From: Lotus japonicus
Taxonomy: Eukaryota > Streptophyta > Magnoliopsida > Fabales > Fabaceae
DNA: 64,000 bases
NCBI RefSeq assembly: GCF_012489685.1
Contig: NC_080045.1
Span: 64,068,722-64,132,721, forward strand
Direction: 5' to 3'
The notes beneath the pieces are model-generated. The model was not told the origin of the DNA, searched no databases, and was given only the letters and a program-made list of their open reading frames with translations. Below are positions 24,223-36,600 of this stretch, piece after piece; the first letter of the stretch is position 1; each line of letters starts with the position of its first letter. The position numbers were made by a program, and so were the translations under genes.

Positions 24223-27200
24223 TTATATAGATTCATCCAGATATGACTTCTTCTCCATCCCATTCCCTGAAAGACTAATATCAATTTGGTGCCTAACCTG
24301 TGTCTCACTGGAAGAGCCAACCAAAAGGGTGTGCTTTCCAATGATCAGCTTTCTTTTCCCATCACTATCCACATTACTTAGCAATTGGCATATATCTATT
24401 TCCAATGTCACAAACTCTGTCATCCCCACCATAACATGTGCTCTTTCAAATCCTATTAATTGCTTAATTGGAGCCCCAGTCACCAACTCTGAAGTTGGTG
24501 GCTCCCAGAACACCAACACCACATGGGAACCATTAAATGGTCCAGTGTTCTTCACACCGATGACAAGAAAAAATGTCAAATCCAAGCAACTTATGGTGGA
24601 AATATCAATTGCTTGACCATCAGATAGAGACTCAAAGATATTATTATGAGGTTGAGACATGGATGTGTTCGGCTCAATCATTATGGTGGAGGGAGCAGAT
24701 GCAATGTAGGTGGAAAATGTGGAGTAGCTTAATCCATGGCCAAATTCATAGAGGGAGTTTCCATTGTAAAACCTGTAGGTCCTTCCAGGGAAATTTCTAC
24801 TGCTGTTGGCTCTCATGTTCATGTCTGTCATAGGCACTTGATCAGCATAAGATTGTGGATACCATGTAAAAGGGGACCTTCCACCTAGAAGTTGTTAACT
24901 GTTAGTGTCTAAAGATTGATTGATATCAACAAAAGTAACAAAACATTATTTCATGAACCAACTATTCCGAAAGGGACAACAAGGATCGAAGTCTAGACCA
25001 CTTTGTGCGTGCTTGGATCGATTTTGGATAAAATTGATTATAGTAAAATTGAGTTGAAAGTGGAGTGATTTATGTTTGGATACAAAAAAATTGGTTTTTT
25101 GGGGTAAGGTTGTGAAGTTCTGTTGAAGTTTTTCAAAATTGATTATGTTCAATGAAAAATATATAATGATAAATGTAGCAAAAACACAAAGTACCTGGGT
25201 TGTATTCTCCAAATATCACTTGGGCTATGGCATCCCCACCAGCTTGACCAGGATACCCTACCCACAGTATCCCCCCAATGTTTCTGATACTTTTAGTGAA
25301 AGAAATGTCAATTGGACCAGCTGCCATTATGACCAAAATCACTTTCCCTTTAGTAGCATCAGCAACATCTTTCACCAGCTTCTCTTGAAATCCAGGTAAT
25401 GTCAGGTTCACTCTGTCCAGACCCTCAGCTTCAATAGACTGGTCTAATCCCACAACTAGAACCACTGCATCAGCAGGTGCTGCAGCCTTGGTTGCCGCTG
25501 CAAATAGACTCTGATCACCACATTTAACATTGCCACAACCAGGTGCATAAGTCACAGAAGAAATGTACTTCTGTAGTCCTTGTAAAGGGCTAGTGTATCT
25601 GCAAGGTATACCAGCATAGTTGCTGATCATAACTGTGGTGGCATTTGCATTTGGTCCAATCACAGCCAAATTTTTTATGTTAGTCTTGGATAAGGGAAGA
25701 ACCCCACTATTTTCCAACAAAACTATTCCTTGCTTTGCAGCTTCTAGGGCCAATAGTTGATTTTCTTTAGTACATACATCAGATGGTCCAAGATTTGCAA
25801 ATGGAAGTGACTTGGGGTTATCAAAGAAGCCTAATCTCATTAGGACTATGTAGTTGTACACCAAGGCCTGGTCTACTGTAGATACATCTACTTTTTTCAA
25901 CTTCACTGCATTTGCAGTGTATTTTCTTAGATAGTCTCCACAGTTCATGTTTAAACCTGCACAATAATGTAACATTTAGTAATCCAAAAACTAGTCATCA
26001 GAAAATTGTAGAACTTTTTGCAGGTGGGGATTTAGTTCTATTCTACCTGCTTTCAGTGCAAGAGCCACTGCATCTTCAGGAGTTGCAGTGTAATGAATTG
26101 ACTCGTAATATACTTGCACTGAATCACAATCTGAAACAATATATCTGTGCACAAAGCAGGGAGTTTCACTTGGTTATCTCAAATTACAAAAGCAAAGAAT
26201 GAAACTGTGTCATATATAATGTGTTGTTCATCATGGTTAGTAAAAGTAGAAATTGTTATATATTGTTTAATAGCATGTTTAGATCAGCTTCTCTTTTATC
26301 AGAATCAATTTTGCAATCCATAAGCTACTCTCAAAAGTTTCTCCCCGAAATTGATTTTGACTTCATATTCAATTGTCGAAGGGTTTCCAAAAATGCACTA
26401 AGTTAGTGTCTTAGTGACATGTTATGAAAAAAATCAAATGACTAGTTGGAGATGGAAGGTACAAACCCATCTAGACCCCACTGGCCTCTGATCACCCCTT
26501 TGAGGAGGTCTGGATCAGCACATGTAGGAATTCCATTCACCCTATTATAAGAACACATGACACTGCTAACATGCCCCTCCACCACACAGCTCTTAAATGG
26601 AGGCTGATAAGTATCCTCCAAGTCTTGCTTGGTCACCTGCAACAAGTCCCAATCATGACAATAATCATTTCTCCAAGTCATAATGCATCTCATAGCATGT
26701 TTGGACCAGTCAATTTCTGGTACCCACTGAAACTTCTTTTTACCTTTGCATCAAAATGGAAGCGATCAACGCCTTTCCAGTTATCAACATCATAAGCAGT
26801 GTAATGCTTACAACAGCTTGAAACCTTAAGCCTATCAGCTTTAATACTTTCTTCATCTTCCACATCTTGTAACCCACGAACATACTTCACAGCATATCTA
26901 GACACCACCAATGGATCCTCCCCTGGAGTTTCCTGGCCACGCCCCCATCTCGGGTCGCGGAACACATTCACATTAGGACTCCAAAATGTTAAACCAGCCA
27001 AGTCCACATTGTACATAGCTCTTGCCTCAGTTGACACAACCTATCAAAACACACAGTGATAGAAACAGTTATAACAGATTGTAACAAACTAACAAACTTG
27101 ATAAGAAACAGTTACAACAAACTTTTTGAGTGTACAGCAAATGTTAATCCAACAACCTGTCCCATATTGTACCATAGAGTTGCATTGAAGCTTGCAGCTG

Positions 27201-27552
27201 ATAGAATCACTGCTGGGAAGCTAGTGGCGCCGGGCACTGTTCTGTTAAAACGTGTCCCCGGTCCTAAATTGGAGACACCGTGAAGCGCCTCCGACCACCA
27301 TTCATAAGAAGGAACACCGAGTCTTGCAATACCGGAAGAAGGGTTTACTAATTGCTGTGCCTTTTCTTGGAGTGTTAACCGTGACACCAAGTCCTTGGCC
27401 CTGGCTTCATAAGATAAGGTGGTGTCGCAAAATGGGAAGTTACTAGTTTTAGGAGAGGCCTTATTACATGCATGTTTTTGGCTAGAAGTTAGAATTGGAA
27501 GAAGTACAAGAAGTGAAAGAAAAAGGGATAAGAACAAAAGATTGCTTTTCAT
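24223..27552 (-). CDS. GH3 beta-D-xylosidase / alpha-L-arabinofuranosidase (BXL-type)
   Basis: A secreted cell-wall enzyme that removes terminal xylose or arabinose from xylan and arabinan. Exons in coding order: 27552-27157, 27040-26744, 26636-26467, 26144-26047, 25956-25195, 24884-24223. They total 2385 nt, or 794 residues. A hydrophobic leader covers residues 1 to about 25. The GH3 N-terminal barrel holds the nucleophile Asp (about 293) in GYIVSDCDS, a codon region split by intron 3. The C-terminal alpha/beta sandwich contains [10 protein letters not shown] (about 490-499), which carries the likely acid/base Glu. A fibronectin-III-like end domain follows ([13 protein letters not shown] onward). 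The GG|A split at exons 3-4 was chosen because it restores the family motif. The length is typical of plant BXL proteins. Two introns carry members of a dispersed repeat family. Confidence 0.93.
24995..25150. repeat. Intronic MITE-like repeat (GTTTGGAT...AATTGATT family), GH3 intron 5
   Basis: It contains GTGCTTGGATCGATTTTGGA, TTATGTTTGGATAC and AAATTGATTATG. It belongs to a family also seen at 26270-26400, 34070-34185, 38165-38310 and 46375-46490. Confidence 0.5.
26270..26400. repeat. Intronic MITE-like repeat, GH3 intron 3
   Basis: It begins TAGCATGTTTAGATCAGCTT and contains AGAATCAATTTTGCA and GAAATTGATTTTGACTTC. These match the copy in bHLH gene B intron 2 closely. Confidence 0.6.
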
Positions 27553-27612
27553 AGTGTTGTTTGCTAAAAAATTAAGTTGTGTTGTTTGAGAGATGGTAAT
27601 TGGTAAGGTTGA

Positions 27613-27620
27613 TTTATATA
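27613..27620 (-). promoter_or_regulatory. TATA box of the GH3 gene
   Basis: The minus strand reads TATATAAA about 60 bp before the start codon at 27552. Confidence 0.55.
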
Positions 27621-28174
27621 GTAAAAGTTTTGGACTCAGAGTTTATGCATTTTTTTCCTTTTTGATGCTAACAGGTTGTTGCTTGTGGATTGAGATATGG
27701 TGTTGAAAGTGGATGGTTTGATTCCTAGTTTACGTTTAGAATGACTCTACAATGCTTAAATGAAACAAAAGCCTCCCCTGCATGGTCCAACCTATCCCTA
27801 TGATATTAACCGTGGAATTAGATCATATTGGAAACAATAGTTGTCAGGTTTCAATGATGATCAATGTGGGTAGATTTTATTTGTTATTATACGAATTAAT
27901 GCTTTGTCATCAGTTAAGTTATGAGCATGGTGTTTCATACTTTCATGTAGGAAAGGAACAGGATTAATGATACCATATTGCCAAGTAATGATCAATAGTA
28001 AATACTACATGTCTTCGCAAAGAAGCTACTAGTAAATACGAATCAAATTGAGGACACATAAAGGTGGTCTCAGAAGAGAAAGAGGTACTCATGGTTGGGT
28101 GCCTTTGAAGGCAGAGCAGATAAAGTGCACCGTGCACACTTCTATATGGATAAACACTCCAACACACTTGGATG

Positions 28175-28497
28175 CAATGACGGATCCAGAAGTTTAATGT
28201 TGTGAGGGCAATATGTACATATAAATTTGTAACAAAAAAAATTAACACATACTATTAGAAGTTATGAATTTTTTTACCAAAGCGGACACAAGTGAAATCA
28301 TTTTTTACCAAAGGGGTCATCAAAAACCATACTTTTACTACTCAAGTGAGGGCATTTAACAATGTGAGATACAAATGAGGGCATTTTTTACCATAAAAAA
28401 CCACATATTTTTACTACTCAATTTTTTTTCTAATGATATTTTTTAAATTCAAGTGAGGGCACTTGCCCTCATGTTGTTCAACATGTATCCGTCCCTG
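28175..28497. mobile_element. Non-autonomous hAT-type transposon, 323 bp, with 8-bp target duplication
   Basis: The element starts CAATGACGGATCC and ends, read inward from the other side, CAGGGACGGATAC, giving imperfect terminal inverted repeats. Both sides are followed inward by matching TGAGGGCA segments. It is flanked by a perfect 8-bp direct repeat, CTTGGATG, at 28167-28174 and 28498-28505. CAGGG-type ends plus 8-bp duplications are the signature of the hAT superfamily. The interior has no coding capacity. Confidence 0.85.
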
Positions 28498-28559
28498 CTT
28501 GGATGCACCAAATCTGGAGTAGAATGGGGCGACTCAGCTTAATGGACATCCCATTTAGG

Positions 28560-29000
28560 CTTCAATGATGGCAGATACACCGGAAGAATTATATGGGTCT
28601 GGACGACCGACGACATCCAAGGCCTATGAGCAAGCAGCATAAAGACGGTAGGATGGCGAGTCTTGACGACCTAACATGTATTTTTGGCGATTTGTTATGT
28701 TTGAGGGTGTTGGCGACCTCACGCCATTTTTTAATAATTATATATGTATGAGTTTTTTAACTTGGACCTTAACATTATGATGATTTAGGATTGAGGTTGC
28801 GCCCTTATCTCTATAAAAGGGAAAATAACCTCTTGCAGGGAGGATGTTCAGTTCAATACTAAAAACAGCTAAGGTTAGAATCCGAATTCTAGACCTCTGA
28901 ATCTGGTCATATTCACAACTGAACAAAATCAGCCAAGTCTTTTGTCACCAAAAGCTCTAGTGCACGCTTCATTAATCAATCATAAATTTCGAAACCAAAC
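28560..29000. repeat. Possible LTR remnant
   Basis: A slightly GC-richer segment (GACGACCGACGACATCC, TTGGCGACCTCACGCC) is followed by a promoter-like CTCTATAAAAGGGAAAATAA and a leader. This is the layout of a retrotransposon LTR. No second LTR, TG...CA ends or target duplication was found. Confidence 0.3.
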
Positions 29001-29029
29001 CAGATAAGTCCTTTGTCCCACAAAGGCAA

Positions 29030-29260
29030 ACTTAATCACTTATTGCTATAGTCATTTATTTATAAGCTAATTTAATAAGTTTATCAAACATAAAATAACT
29101 TATAGATAGGTAAGTATAAACTCTTGTTTATAAGTTAATTTGAACAATTTATAAAAATATTTTATATTAAGTCATAAACTGTTTTTATATATGCTCATTC
29201 AAAACTTACATAGTCATTTTTATATATGCTCACTCAAAATATATAAAATTAAATATGTTA
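29030..29260. repeat. TAAGCGCTTAT-family repeat
   Basis: Contains TTATAAGCTAATTTAATAAG and AATAACTTATAGATAGGTAAG motifs shared with the copies in the xylanase introns and near 60.7 kb. Confidence 0.5.
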
Positions 29261-29970
29261 TTCCAAACACGACCTTCCTGTTTTGTTTTTGTTCAAACCT
29301 TGCTCATTCAAGAAAGGGCAGGGCCCAATAGATACAAGTATACAAGGCCCAAAGACATAAGACTGTTAAAACTACAAGTATACCACTGCATATTACAGAG
29401 TTGGATTGCCTTAAGGTGGTTAAGGCCTTCAACAGCAAGACCCAGCCCCACACATATTCATGTGTGATTTTTAAAAAGATGAAGTCATTGACCAAAAAAA
29501 CGATGAAAAAGGACTTCAAAATCTAGGAAACATGTGGTCGATGCATGCAGGTGTACAAATCTAGGAGGATGCCCCCCAAAAAAATCTTGTCAATGTCAGA
29601 GCATAATTACAAAAACAGTTATTTGTTTTATAATTAAATTGAACTTATAATATTTTCACTAATATTTGTCTTCTTTTCATTGAGTTTTTATGATTTAGAC
29701 TTTAGATTAGAATTTAGATGGTGGTATGGCTAATAGGTTGAACTGTATTTCATTCTAGCTTATAATTAAGAGATAAGATTAGCAATTACACAACACTATA
29801 GTTCATGTTTAATTTTCTCTTCATTGTGTATTTACATTTTTATTAATTAATCAATAACATACTATTTTTTCCATGTAAATCTTAAAGTCGAGAATTTAAA
29901 GCCAAAACACTTAAAAAATATGTATCTATCCAACGGAGGAATTTACGGTGCACAATTGAATGTTTGAGTA

Positions 29971-31266
29971 AGGTTACACAAGCTACTTTTGACCTGCAAT
30001 AGTAGGTTTAACAGGTTTTAAAAAAAAATCAAAAAACATATATATTAGTAAATTAGTTAATGAAGAATTAGGTTAATTATCCTTAATTACTTCACTATCC
30101 TCTCTCCCCTTTCATCTCTGAAAAATGCTCTATGCCTCTGCAATTATCCATTTCCTGGATCTGAATTTTGCAATGTTTTTCTGGATCTGAAGTAGGGTTT
30201 TAGGCAAGAAAACATGAACCTTCAACTCCAAAATTATCATAACATGTCTCTACCGTCTCATCTCATCCATTTTTTCAACCCCAGAATCTTAATTTTGTGC
30301 AAGTTTCACCGGCAATACAATTTATGCAAAGCTTACATCTAGTACAATTCCTAAATATAAACCAGAGCTTCATTTATGAAAACTATGACCACAAAATTGA
30401 ACAGATTTGTATCACGATTAACCAGAGATATATTTTCCAACCAACTTATGTCAAGGCCACCATCAATTAACTTATTTTCCCTCTCTTTTTCTGGAATATC
30501 ATTGAACATCCAAAACCTACAGGAACATAGAGAATTTTTATGAAAGCTATTAACCTAATAACCTCAGTGCAAATCATCTTATGTGCATAGGCAAACTCAG
30601 AAACCCATCATTGTCCCACCGCCGGTCACTGTCCCTCCCTTCCTCCAGATCTGCAGAAGCAAGGGCAGCGTAAAGGCCAAATACCGCCACAAGCACCAGA
30701 TCTGCAGGTACGGTTGCGATCCTCGACGCCTCCACCACCAGATCTGTGGTCTCACCGCAACACAACCACTGAGAAACGAAGAGGACACGACCCAGGAAGG
30801 AGAACCACCGCAACTTCTGAAACACACACGCCACCTCCACGCAGATCTGAGACTAGAAGTGGATGAGAGAGATGGAAGGCGTCGAGGGAGGAAGAGGGTG
30901 TTGTGGTCGCCGGAAAATGCGCTGACGGAGGAAAGAAGGAGAAGAGGTGGAGGTGCGGTTGAGAAGAAGGAAACGAGGTCAGGAAGGAGAGGGAGGTGGC
31001 GGTGGCGGCACGGCCATGGATGTGTGGCGGCGAGGCCAAGGAGGTGGCAGCTAGGGTTCTGATGGTTAATGGGTTTTTGTTTGATGATATGATATGATGA
31101 GAATGATTTTTTTTTTCTGGGATTTGGTTGTTAGGAACAGATGATTAATTAAGAATAAATATTTTTTTTTGAAATTAATTAAAAATAAATATTTAATTAA
31201 GAAAATATATTTTTTGATTTTTTTTTTAAATCTGCTATAGTGAGTCAAAAGACCAATGTGCAACCA
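29971..31266. mobile_element. Mutator-like element with a GC-rich interior, possible Pack-MULE
   Basis: The left end (GGTTACACA...CTTTTGACCTGCAATAG) and the inverted right end (GGTTGCACA...CTTTTGACTCACTATAG) match over about 40 bp. The 1.3-kb interior contains a block at 30590-31060 that is strongly GC-rich compared with the flanks and open in several frames, as when an element has captured host gene pieces. I could not define a target duplication. Reading frames inside have no recognisable domain and are not called as genes. Confidence 0.5.
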
Positions 31267-31842
31267 TACACAAGTTTTTACTTACGTTAAATTTTTCCCT
31301 ATCCAACCAAGGTGGATAACTATCATTGTCCTCCATTTTATAAATATTGAAATCTCATTATTCGATCTCATATCACTTCATGTTTGTAGCCACTTCTTGT
31401 ATTCAAGTGTAACTATAGTAGCATGCTCCACGTGGGTCATTTGATACACTTGTAGAGTTGTTATTGGCTGGGACGCGTCATGTGCAACAGCAGCCATCGA
31501 AAGATTCTTGTACTATAGTATAGGATTTAAATGTGCAACGTTTCCTGCGTGCAATTAAATTTAAATGTATAAAATTTGGCTAAAACACAAAGAGTAACAA
31601 AACAAATTTAGGGGGCTCCATTAGGTTGTAGTCCTTAGTCACAAGAGTTCAATTTGGAAAGGGAGGAGAAGAGGAGGAGAGATTTGTGGGAGAGGCGGGA
31701 GAAGTTTTTGGTGCTGTGGTTAATGGTGGTTGTGAGATAAGTGGTTTTAGTGGCTCGCCAGAAATAATGGTGGAGAAAAGGGTGATGGGTGTGAAGATGG
31801 AGAGAAAAAATAAGAAAAGAGAAAATAAAAAAGAAGACTAAA

Positions 31843-32036
31843 TTTTGATTGGTCTATACCAATGTATCCCCACAGCCGGCCGACAACTGTGAGACTGATC
31901 TTTCGCCCTGTGGTCAGCGCACTAAGCGGTAGGGGACTGATCAAGGAGTTTTCTCTATTCGCAAGAGTTGAGATTTAAACCCCCACTACTTGCTTAAATG
32001 ATAAAGTGTGGAACTACTACACCAACCCACTTGATT
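31843..32036 (-). mobile_element. tRNA-derived SINE with 14-bp target duplication
   Basis: Read on the minus strand, the element starts AATCAAGTGGGTTGGTGTAG. It carries a polymerase III A-box-like TGGTGTAGTAGTTCC and a B-box-like GGGTTTAAATCTC about 50 bp later. A body follows and ends near GGTATAGACCAATC. It is flanked by a perfect 14-bp direct repeat, AAAAGAAGACTAAA, at 31829-31842 and 32037-32050. Internal pol III boxes and a long A-rich duplication fit a plant SINE. Confidence 0.75.
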
Positions 32037-32575
32037 AAAAGAAGACTAAAAAAACTAAATTTAATGAAATAAAATTTAAAGGATAATATACTCTTTTACA
32101 ATGCATTTGTCGTGATGGCTGTGCATAGCAGAAGGTCATGTAATAGAGCATTATCCAATAGTTTAACCTAAATTTGTAATAGAGCATTATCCAATAGTTT
32201 AACCTAAATTACAATATTACAATTGATTTTTGTAATTTATATTTATACTTTTTTTTAAACTAATTTATATTTATACTTATTCATGCTAAAATATTATTTA
32301 CAATTGTTGAATATATTTTTGAGTTTTTCTTAGCATATTTGTCTGCTAGTTTCGAACTGAAAATATGAAGATTAAAAGATAATCTCCAAATACATAAACA
32401 AAATATAAACCTGAATATTTTTTAGATTAATAGATACGTACATTTAATGTAAAGAAATTTTACACGAATATTCAATCATATTATCTATAGGACTAAGTAA
32501 TTAGTTAATTATATTTATTTTTATTTTTAATTAAAATAAGAATAAATTTATAATACAACATTAATTAATTGAATG

Positions 32576-32686
32576 TCTCAAAATGATAGCTTAAGTGGTA
32601 AGAACTAAAGAACATATGAGTTGGAGATGAAAGTTTAGGAATCAATTCCTAGATGATCCAATTTATCTTTCTGACGTGAAAAAACA
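32576..32686 (+). mobile_element. SINE-like element, family 2
   Basis: It contains ATAGCTTAAGTGGTAAGA (A-box-like), AGGAATCAATTCCT (B-box-like) and the 3' end AATTTATCTTTCTGACGTG. It is flanked by an imperfect 13-bp repeat at 32563-32575 and 32687-32699 (AATTAATTGAATG / AATTAATCGGATG). Related 3' ends occur at about 39600-39690 and 48738-48835. Confidence 0.55.
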
Positions 32687-33642
32687 AATTAATCGGATGC
32701 ATGAAAAAAATTATACTTAATGAATACTTTTACTTAAATTGGAGTATCTTTTTTCCATATACAAATGAACATATATTCTACTGAAGGCAAAACTGTGACT
32801 GATTATAGTTTTATCCATTAATATAAAATAGGACACTTTGGTTCGTTGCACTTCTGATATTGTGATATCTATTCTATCCTCTGTGAGGAATCTGGATTAT
32901 GTGTAACGTATAGGTTGATAAAGACTAAAATACTAAATTAAGGATATAATTTCACATCTACAAGTTTCAGTGTTACACATAGATTTAATCGAATCTCATC
33001 ATAATTCACTTTTTACATTTCTTATTTTAATTTATTTTCTTAATTATTAAACTCTAAATAATTGAGAGGTTAGTTGCATTCACATTTGGCGCAAGGCTAA
33101 TCAAGTGGCGCGATTTCTGATAATCTAATTGCCATAATTTCCATTTATTTGATTGTATGAGAGTTAGGTTCCCGCGTGTTACTCTGTGTAATTTCTCATT
33201 TTTTCACTCATTTCCTCCAAATAAAAAAAATAAAAAGTAGAATTAAGTTAAATTTTGTTTAATCAAGTTAATTTTTTTAATAAAGGGATTATTATTATCA
33301 ACAAGTAAACTAACCGTGATTAGTGCTTAATGGGTAAGATTTACTAGAAGAGTTGCATTCTGTTTGTGTCTGTGTGGTGTGGACTCATCAGAATCAGAGT
33401 CTTCAACTTTCTCTCTCTTTCTCTTTCTTGTTTCTACGTTGTTGTTGTTGTAACACAATCCTCTTACCAACAAAACAAACATTAAATTTCACAACTTAGA
33501 TTTGTTTCTCCTCAAACAACAACAAAAAAAAAATCTCACTCTCCATTTTTTTTTTCCATCTTTATTCAAATAACAAGCTGAGTGAGAATCAAGAATCAAC
33601 TTGCAATTTGGAACAATTCGGAAAACCCAGTTGCGGATCAAG

Positions 33643-36600
33643 ATGATGAAGCTTCGGAGATTCTCGCTGGGTTTCCTTTTAGGGTTTCTGTTGTTGCTGT
33701 CGGTGACGCCGTCGTCAATGGCGAGATTTGTGGTGGAGAAGAACAGTTTGACGGTGACTTCGCCGGAGGATATCAAGGGTACCCACGATAGCGCGATTGG
33801 CAACTTTGGGATTCCGCAGTACGGTGGTAGCATGGCTGGGAACGTTGTGTACCCCAAGGATAACCATAAGGGTTGTAAGGAGTTCGATGAGTCTGGGATT
33901 TCCTTTAAATCTAAGCCTGGAGCTCTTCCCACTATTGTTTTGCTCGATCGTGGAAGTAAGATTCTTCTGTTGTCAACTGTTTACTTCACTGAGATCTTAT
34001 CAGGGTTTATGCAATTTTTTTTTTTTTGAGTTTTGCTATTTGGGTAGTAGCTATAGGATGATTTTGTCTTTGTGCATGTTTGGATACATGGTAGATTTTC
34101 ACCTGAATTGATTCTGGGAGAAGCTAATTGACTCTGGAAGATGTAAATGTGAATGTGAATCGAAACATGCTATTTGTTGCTTTGATTATTTTGCTTTTTC
34201 TGAGCTGAAGTTGGTTGATTTTGTCAGTTTAATTACAGCTATTGCTTGTATATGTCTGCCCGGATTTATATTACAATTTACAAGACTCTTCTTTCCTTGT
34301 TCAAGTATTTTCCCCCCATTGTCCTCGGTTTTGTTCGGATTGGAATTTTCGATGTGTCACTTGATTGTTTTATTTGGAAAGAGTTATACAATACATGCCT
34401 GGTTTATCCTTTATCTTTTATTGGAGAAAATAAGTTGTTGTCCCATTAGCTTGTTTTAATGATGGTTTTAGATATGGTTTTTGCGGTTCGTTTGATAGTT
34501 GATTACCTGTGAATTTAAATTTGCGATTTGCTTTTACACTTGTGTTGAGGAAGTGAGAGTTTGACTAGCATGCTATAAGTTTGACCAAGTCTTGAAATGT
34601 TCTCTCCTGGGGTGTATTCTTAGTTTCTTTTATGTGTCCCTTGCAGATTGCTTCTTTGCTTTGAAGGTCTGGAATGCCCAGAAGGCTGGAGCTTCTGCTG
34701 TTCTTGTTGCGGATGATATTGAGGAAAAATTAATTACCATGGACACGCCTGAAGAGGATGGATCATCTGCAAAATACATAGAGAACATAACAATACCATC
34801 AGCACTCATTGAAAAAAGCTTTGGTGAAAAATTAAAGAAGTCCATAAGTGGTGGGGAGATGGTCAATGTAAACCTTGATTGGAGGGAGGCTGTCCCCCAC
34901 CCTGATGATCGTGTGGAATATGAGTTGTGGACCAACAGCAATGATGAGTGTGGAGTTAAATGTGATATGTTGATGGAATTTGTGAAGGATTTCAAGGGTG
35001 CGGCTCAGATTTTAGAGAAAGGTGGATATACTCAGTTTACACCCCATTATATAACTTGGTATTGTCCCAAGGCATTCACATTAAGCAAACAGTGCAAGTC
35101 CCAGTGCATAAATCATGGAAGATATTGCGCTCCAGATCCTGAGCAGGACTTTAGCACTGGTTATGATGGGAAAGATGTGGTTATTGAAAATTTAAGGCAG
35201 CTATGTGTTTATAAGGTGACAAGTGAAGCCAAAAAACCTTGGCTTTGGTGGGACTATGTTACTGATTTTCAAATTAGATGCCCAATGAAGGAGAAAAAGT
35301 ACAACAAGAAATGTGCTGATGCTGTCATTGAATCACTAGGTAAGTGAATCGTTGTTGCTGTTTTTGTTTTTATTTGGTGATTGGAAATGACTTTTTGAAT
35401 ATGTTTTTTCAATGTCGGCAGGTCTTGATAATAAGAAGATTGAAAGGTGCATGGGAGATCCAGATGCTGATTCTGATAATCCTGTTTTGAAAGAAGAGCA
35501 AGATGCCCAAGTACTCCTTTATTTGTATCATTTAATTGATTGTATAAAATTGTTATGTATCGATGTTTAACAAACTTGTTCTTATAGGTTGGGAAAGGAT
35601 CCCGAGGTGATGTTACCATATTGCCTACTCTCGTAGTCAATAATCGACAATATCGAGGTCTGTGCTGAATGCTTCTCTAATACATGGTGATATGGGTTTT
35701 CAATTCTTAAAGTATGTTTTTTTTCCAGGGAAATTAGAGAAAGGTGCTGTTATGAAAGCTATTTGTTCTGGTTTTGAAGAAACTACTGAACCAGCTGTTT
35801 GTTTGAGCAGTGGTAAGTAAATGTTTGCTTTCTTTTGGTATTTATTTTGGTTGGGGGTGGATATATTTTTTGTTGTCTTGTTAGTTTCGAACCTTTGAGT
35901 GACAAACTTTTCTTGGCAGATGTGGAGACAAATGAATGCTTGGAAAATAATGGTGGTTGTTGGAAGGATAAGGCAGCTAACATCACTGCATGCAAGGTAT
36001 TTATGCTTTAGTGACAATAACTATCTAATAAGAGGGCAATTGGGATTTCAGTTTTCTCTATTCCTGTTAATACATGTAAATATTTTCTCAGGATACTTTC
36101 CGTGGGCGAGTATGTGAGTGCCCCTTGGTGGATGGTGTGCAGTTCAAAGGAGATGGTTATACAACCTGCGAAGGTTAAAATACAAGAAACTTTTCTCTTT
36201 GCATAAATTTCATCAGAACTTTATCTATTTCATAAGTATCTTCTATAGTTTAAGAGTTTCTAATTAAATTTTTGTACTTCTATTAATTGTTAAATTGATC
36301 CCTACTGGTTGATGGCTAGTAAACTCCCGTTTTGGATATTTATAGTCTTTTGCTAGTCACTATTACTGGTTTCAAGTACTTCTTTATAAAGCTTTATGAG
36401 CAGTAGGAACCTAGTTGAAAATTTAGTTAAACTTAAAGGACTGATTTCAAAAATTCTAAATTAGTGTCAGGATCCCATTAAAACCTCTTAAACTAGAGAC
36501 TTATTTTCAAATTCTGTAAAAATATGGGAAACTACAGGATAACTTAACCATTTTTGCAAATGTGTATTCATAGTCATACATAGTTTCAATCAACTGGGCT

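Larger units (their letters stand above)
27625..33600. other. Transposon-rich intergenic region
   Basis: No host gene is supported. Recognised contents: a hAT-type element (28175-28497), possible LTR debris with a TATA-like CTCTATAAAAGGG near 28810, a TAAGCGCTTAT-family copy (29030-29260), a Mutator-like element (29971-31266), a tRNA-derived SINE (31843-32036) and a second SINE type (32576-32686). The rest is A/T-rich. Confidence 0.6.

Noticed and set aside
30583..31062. Long frames on both strands in the GC-rich block
   Set aside because: Open frames in several phases and both strands reflect base composition. The block lies inside a transposon-like element and has no domain.
33489..33932. 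Minus-strand frame of 147 codons over VSR exon 1
   Set aside because: It is the antisense shadow of the VSR first exon, whose sense reading is certain.
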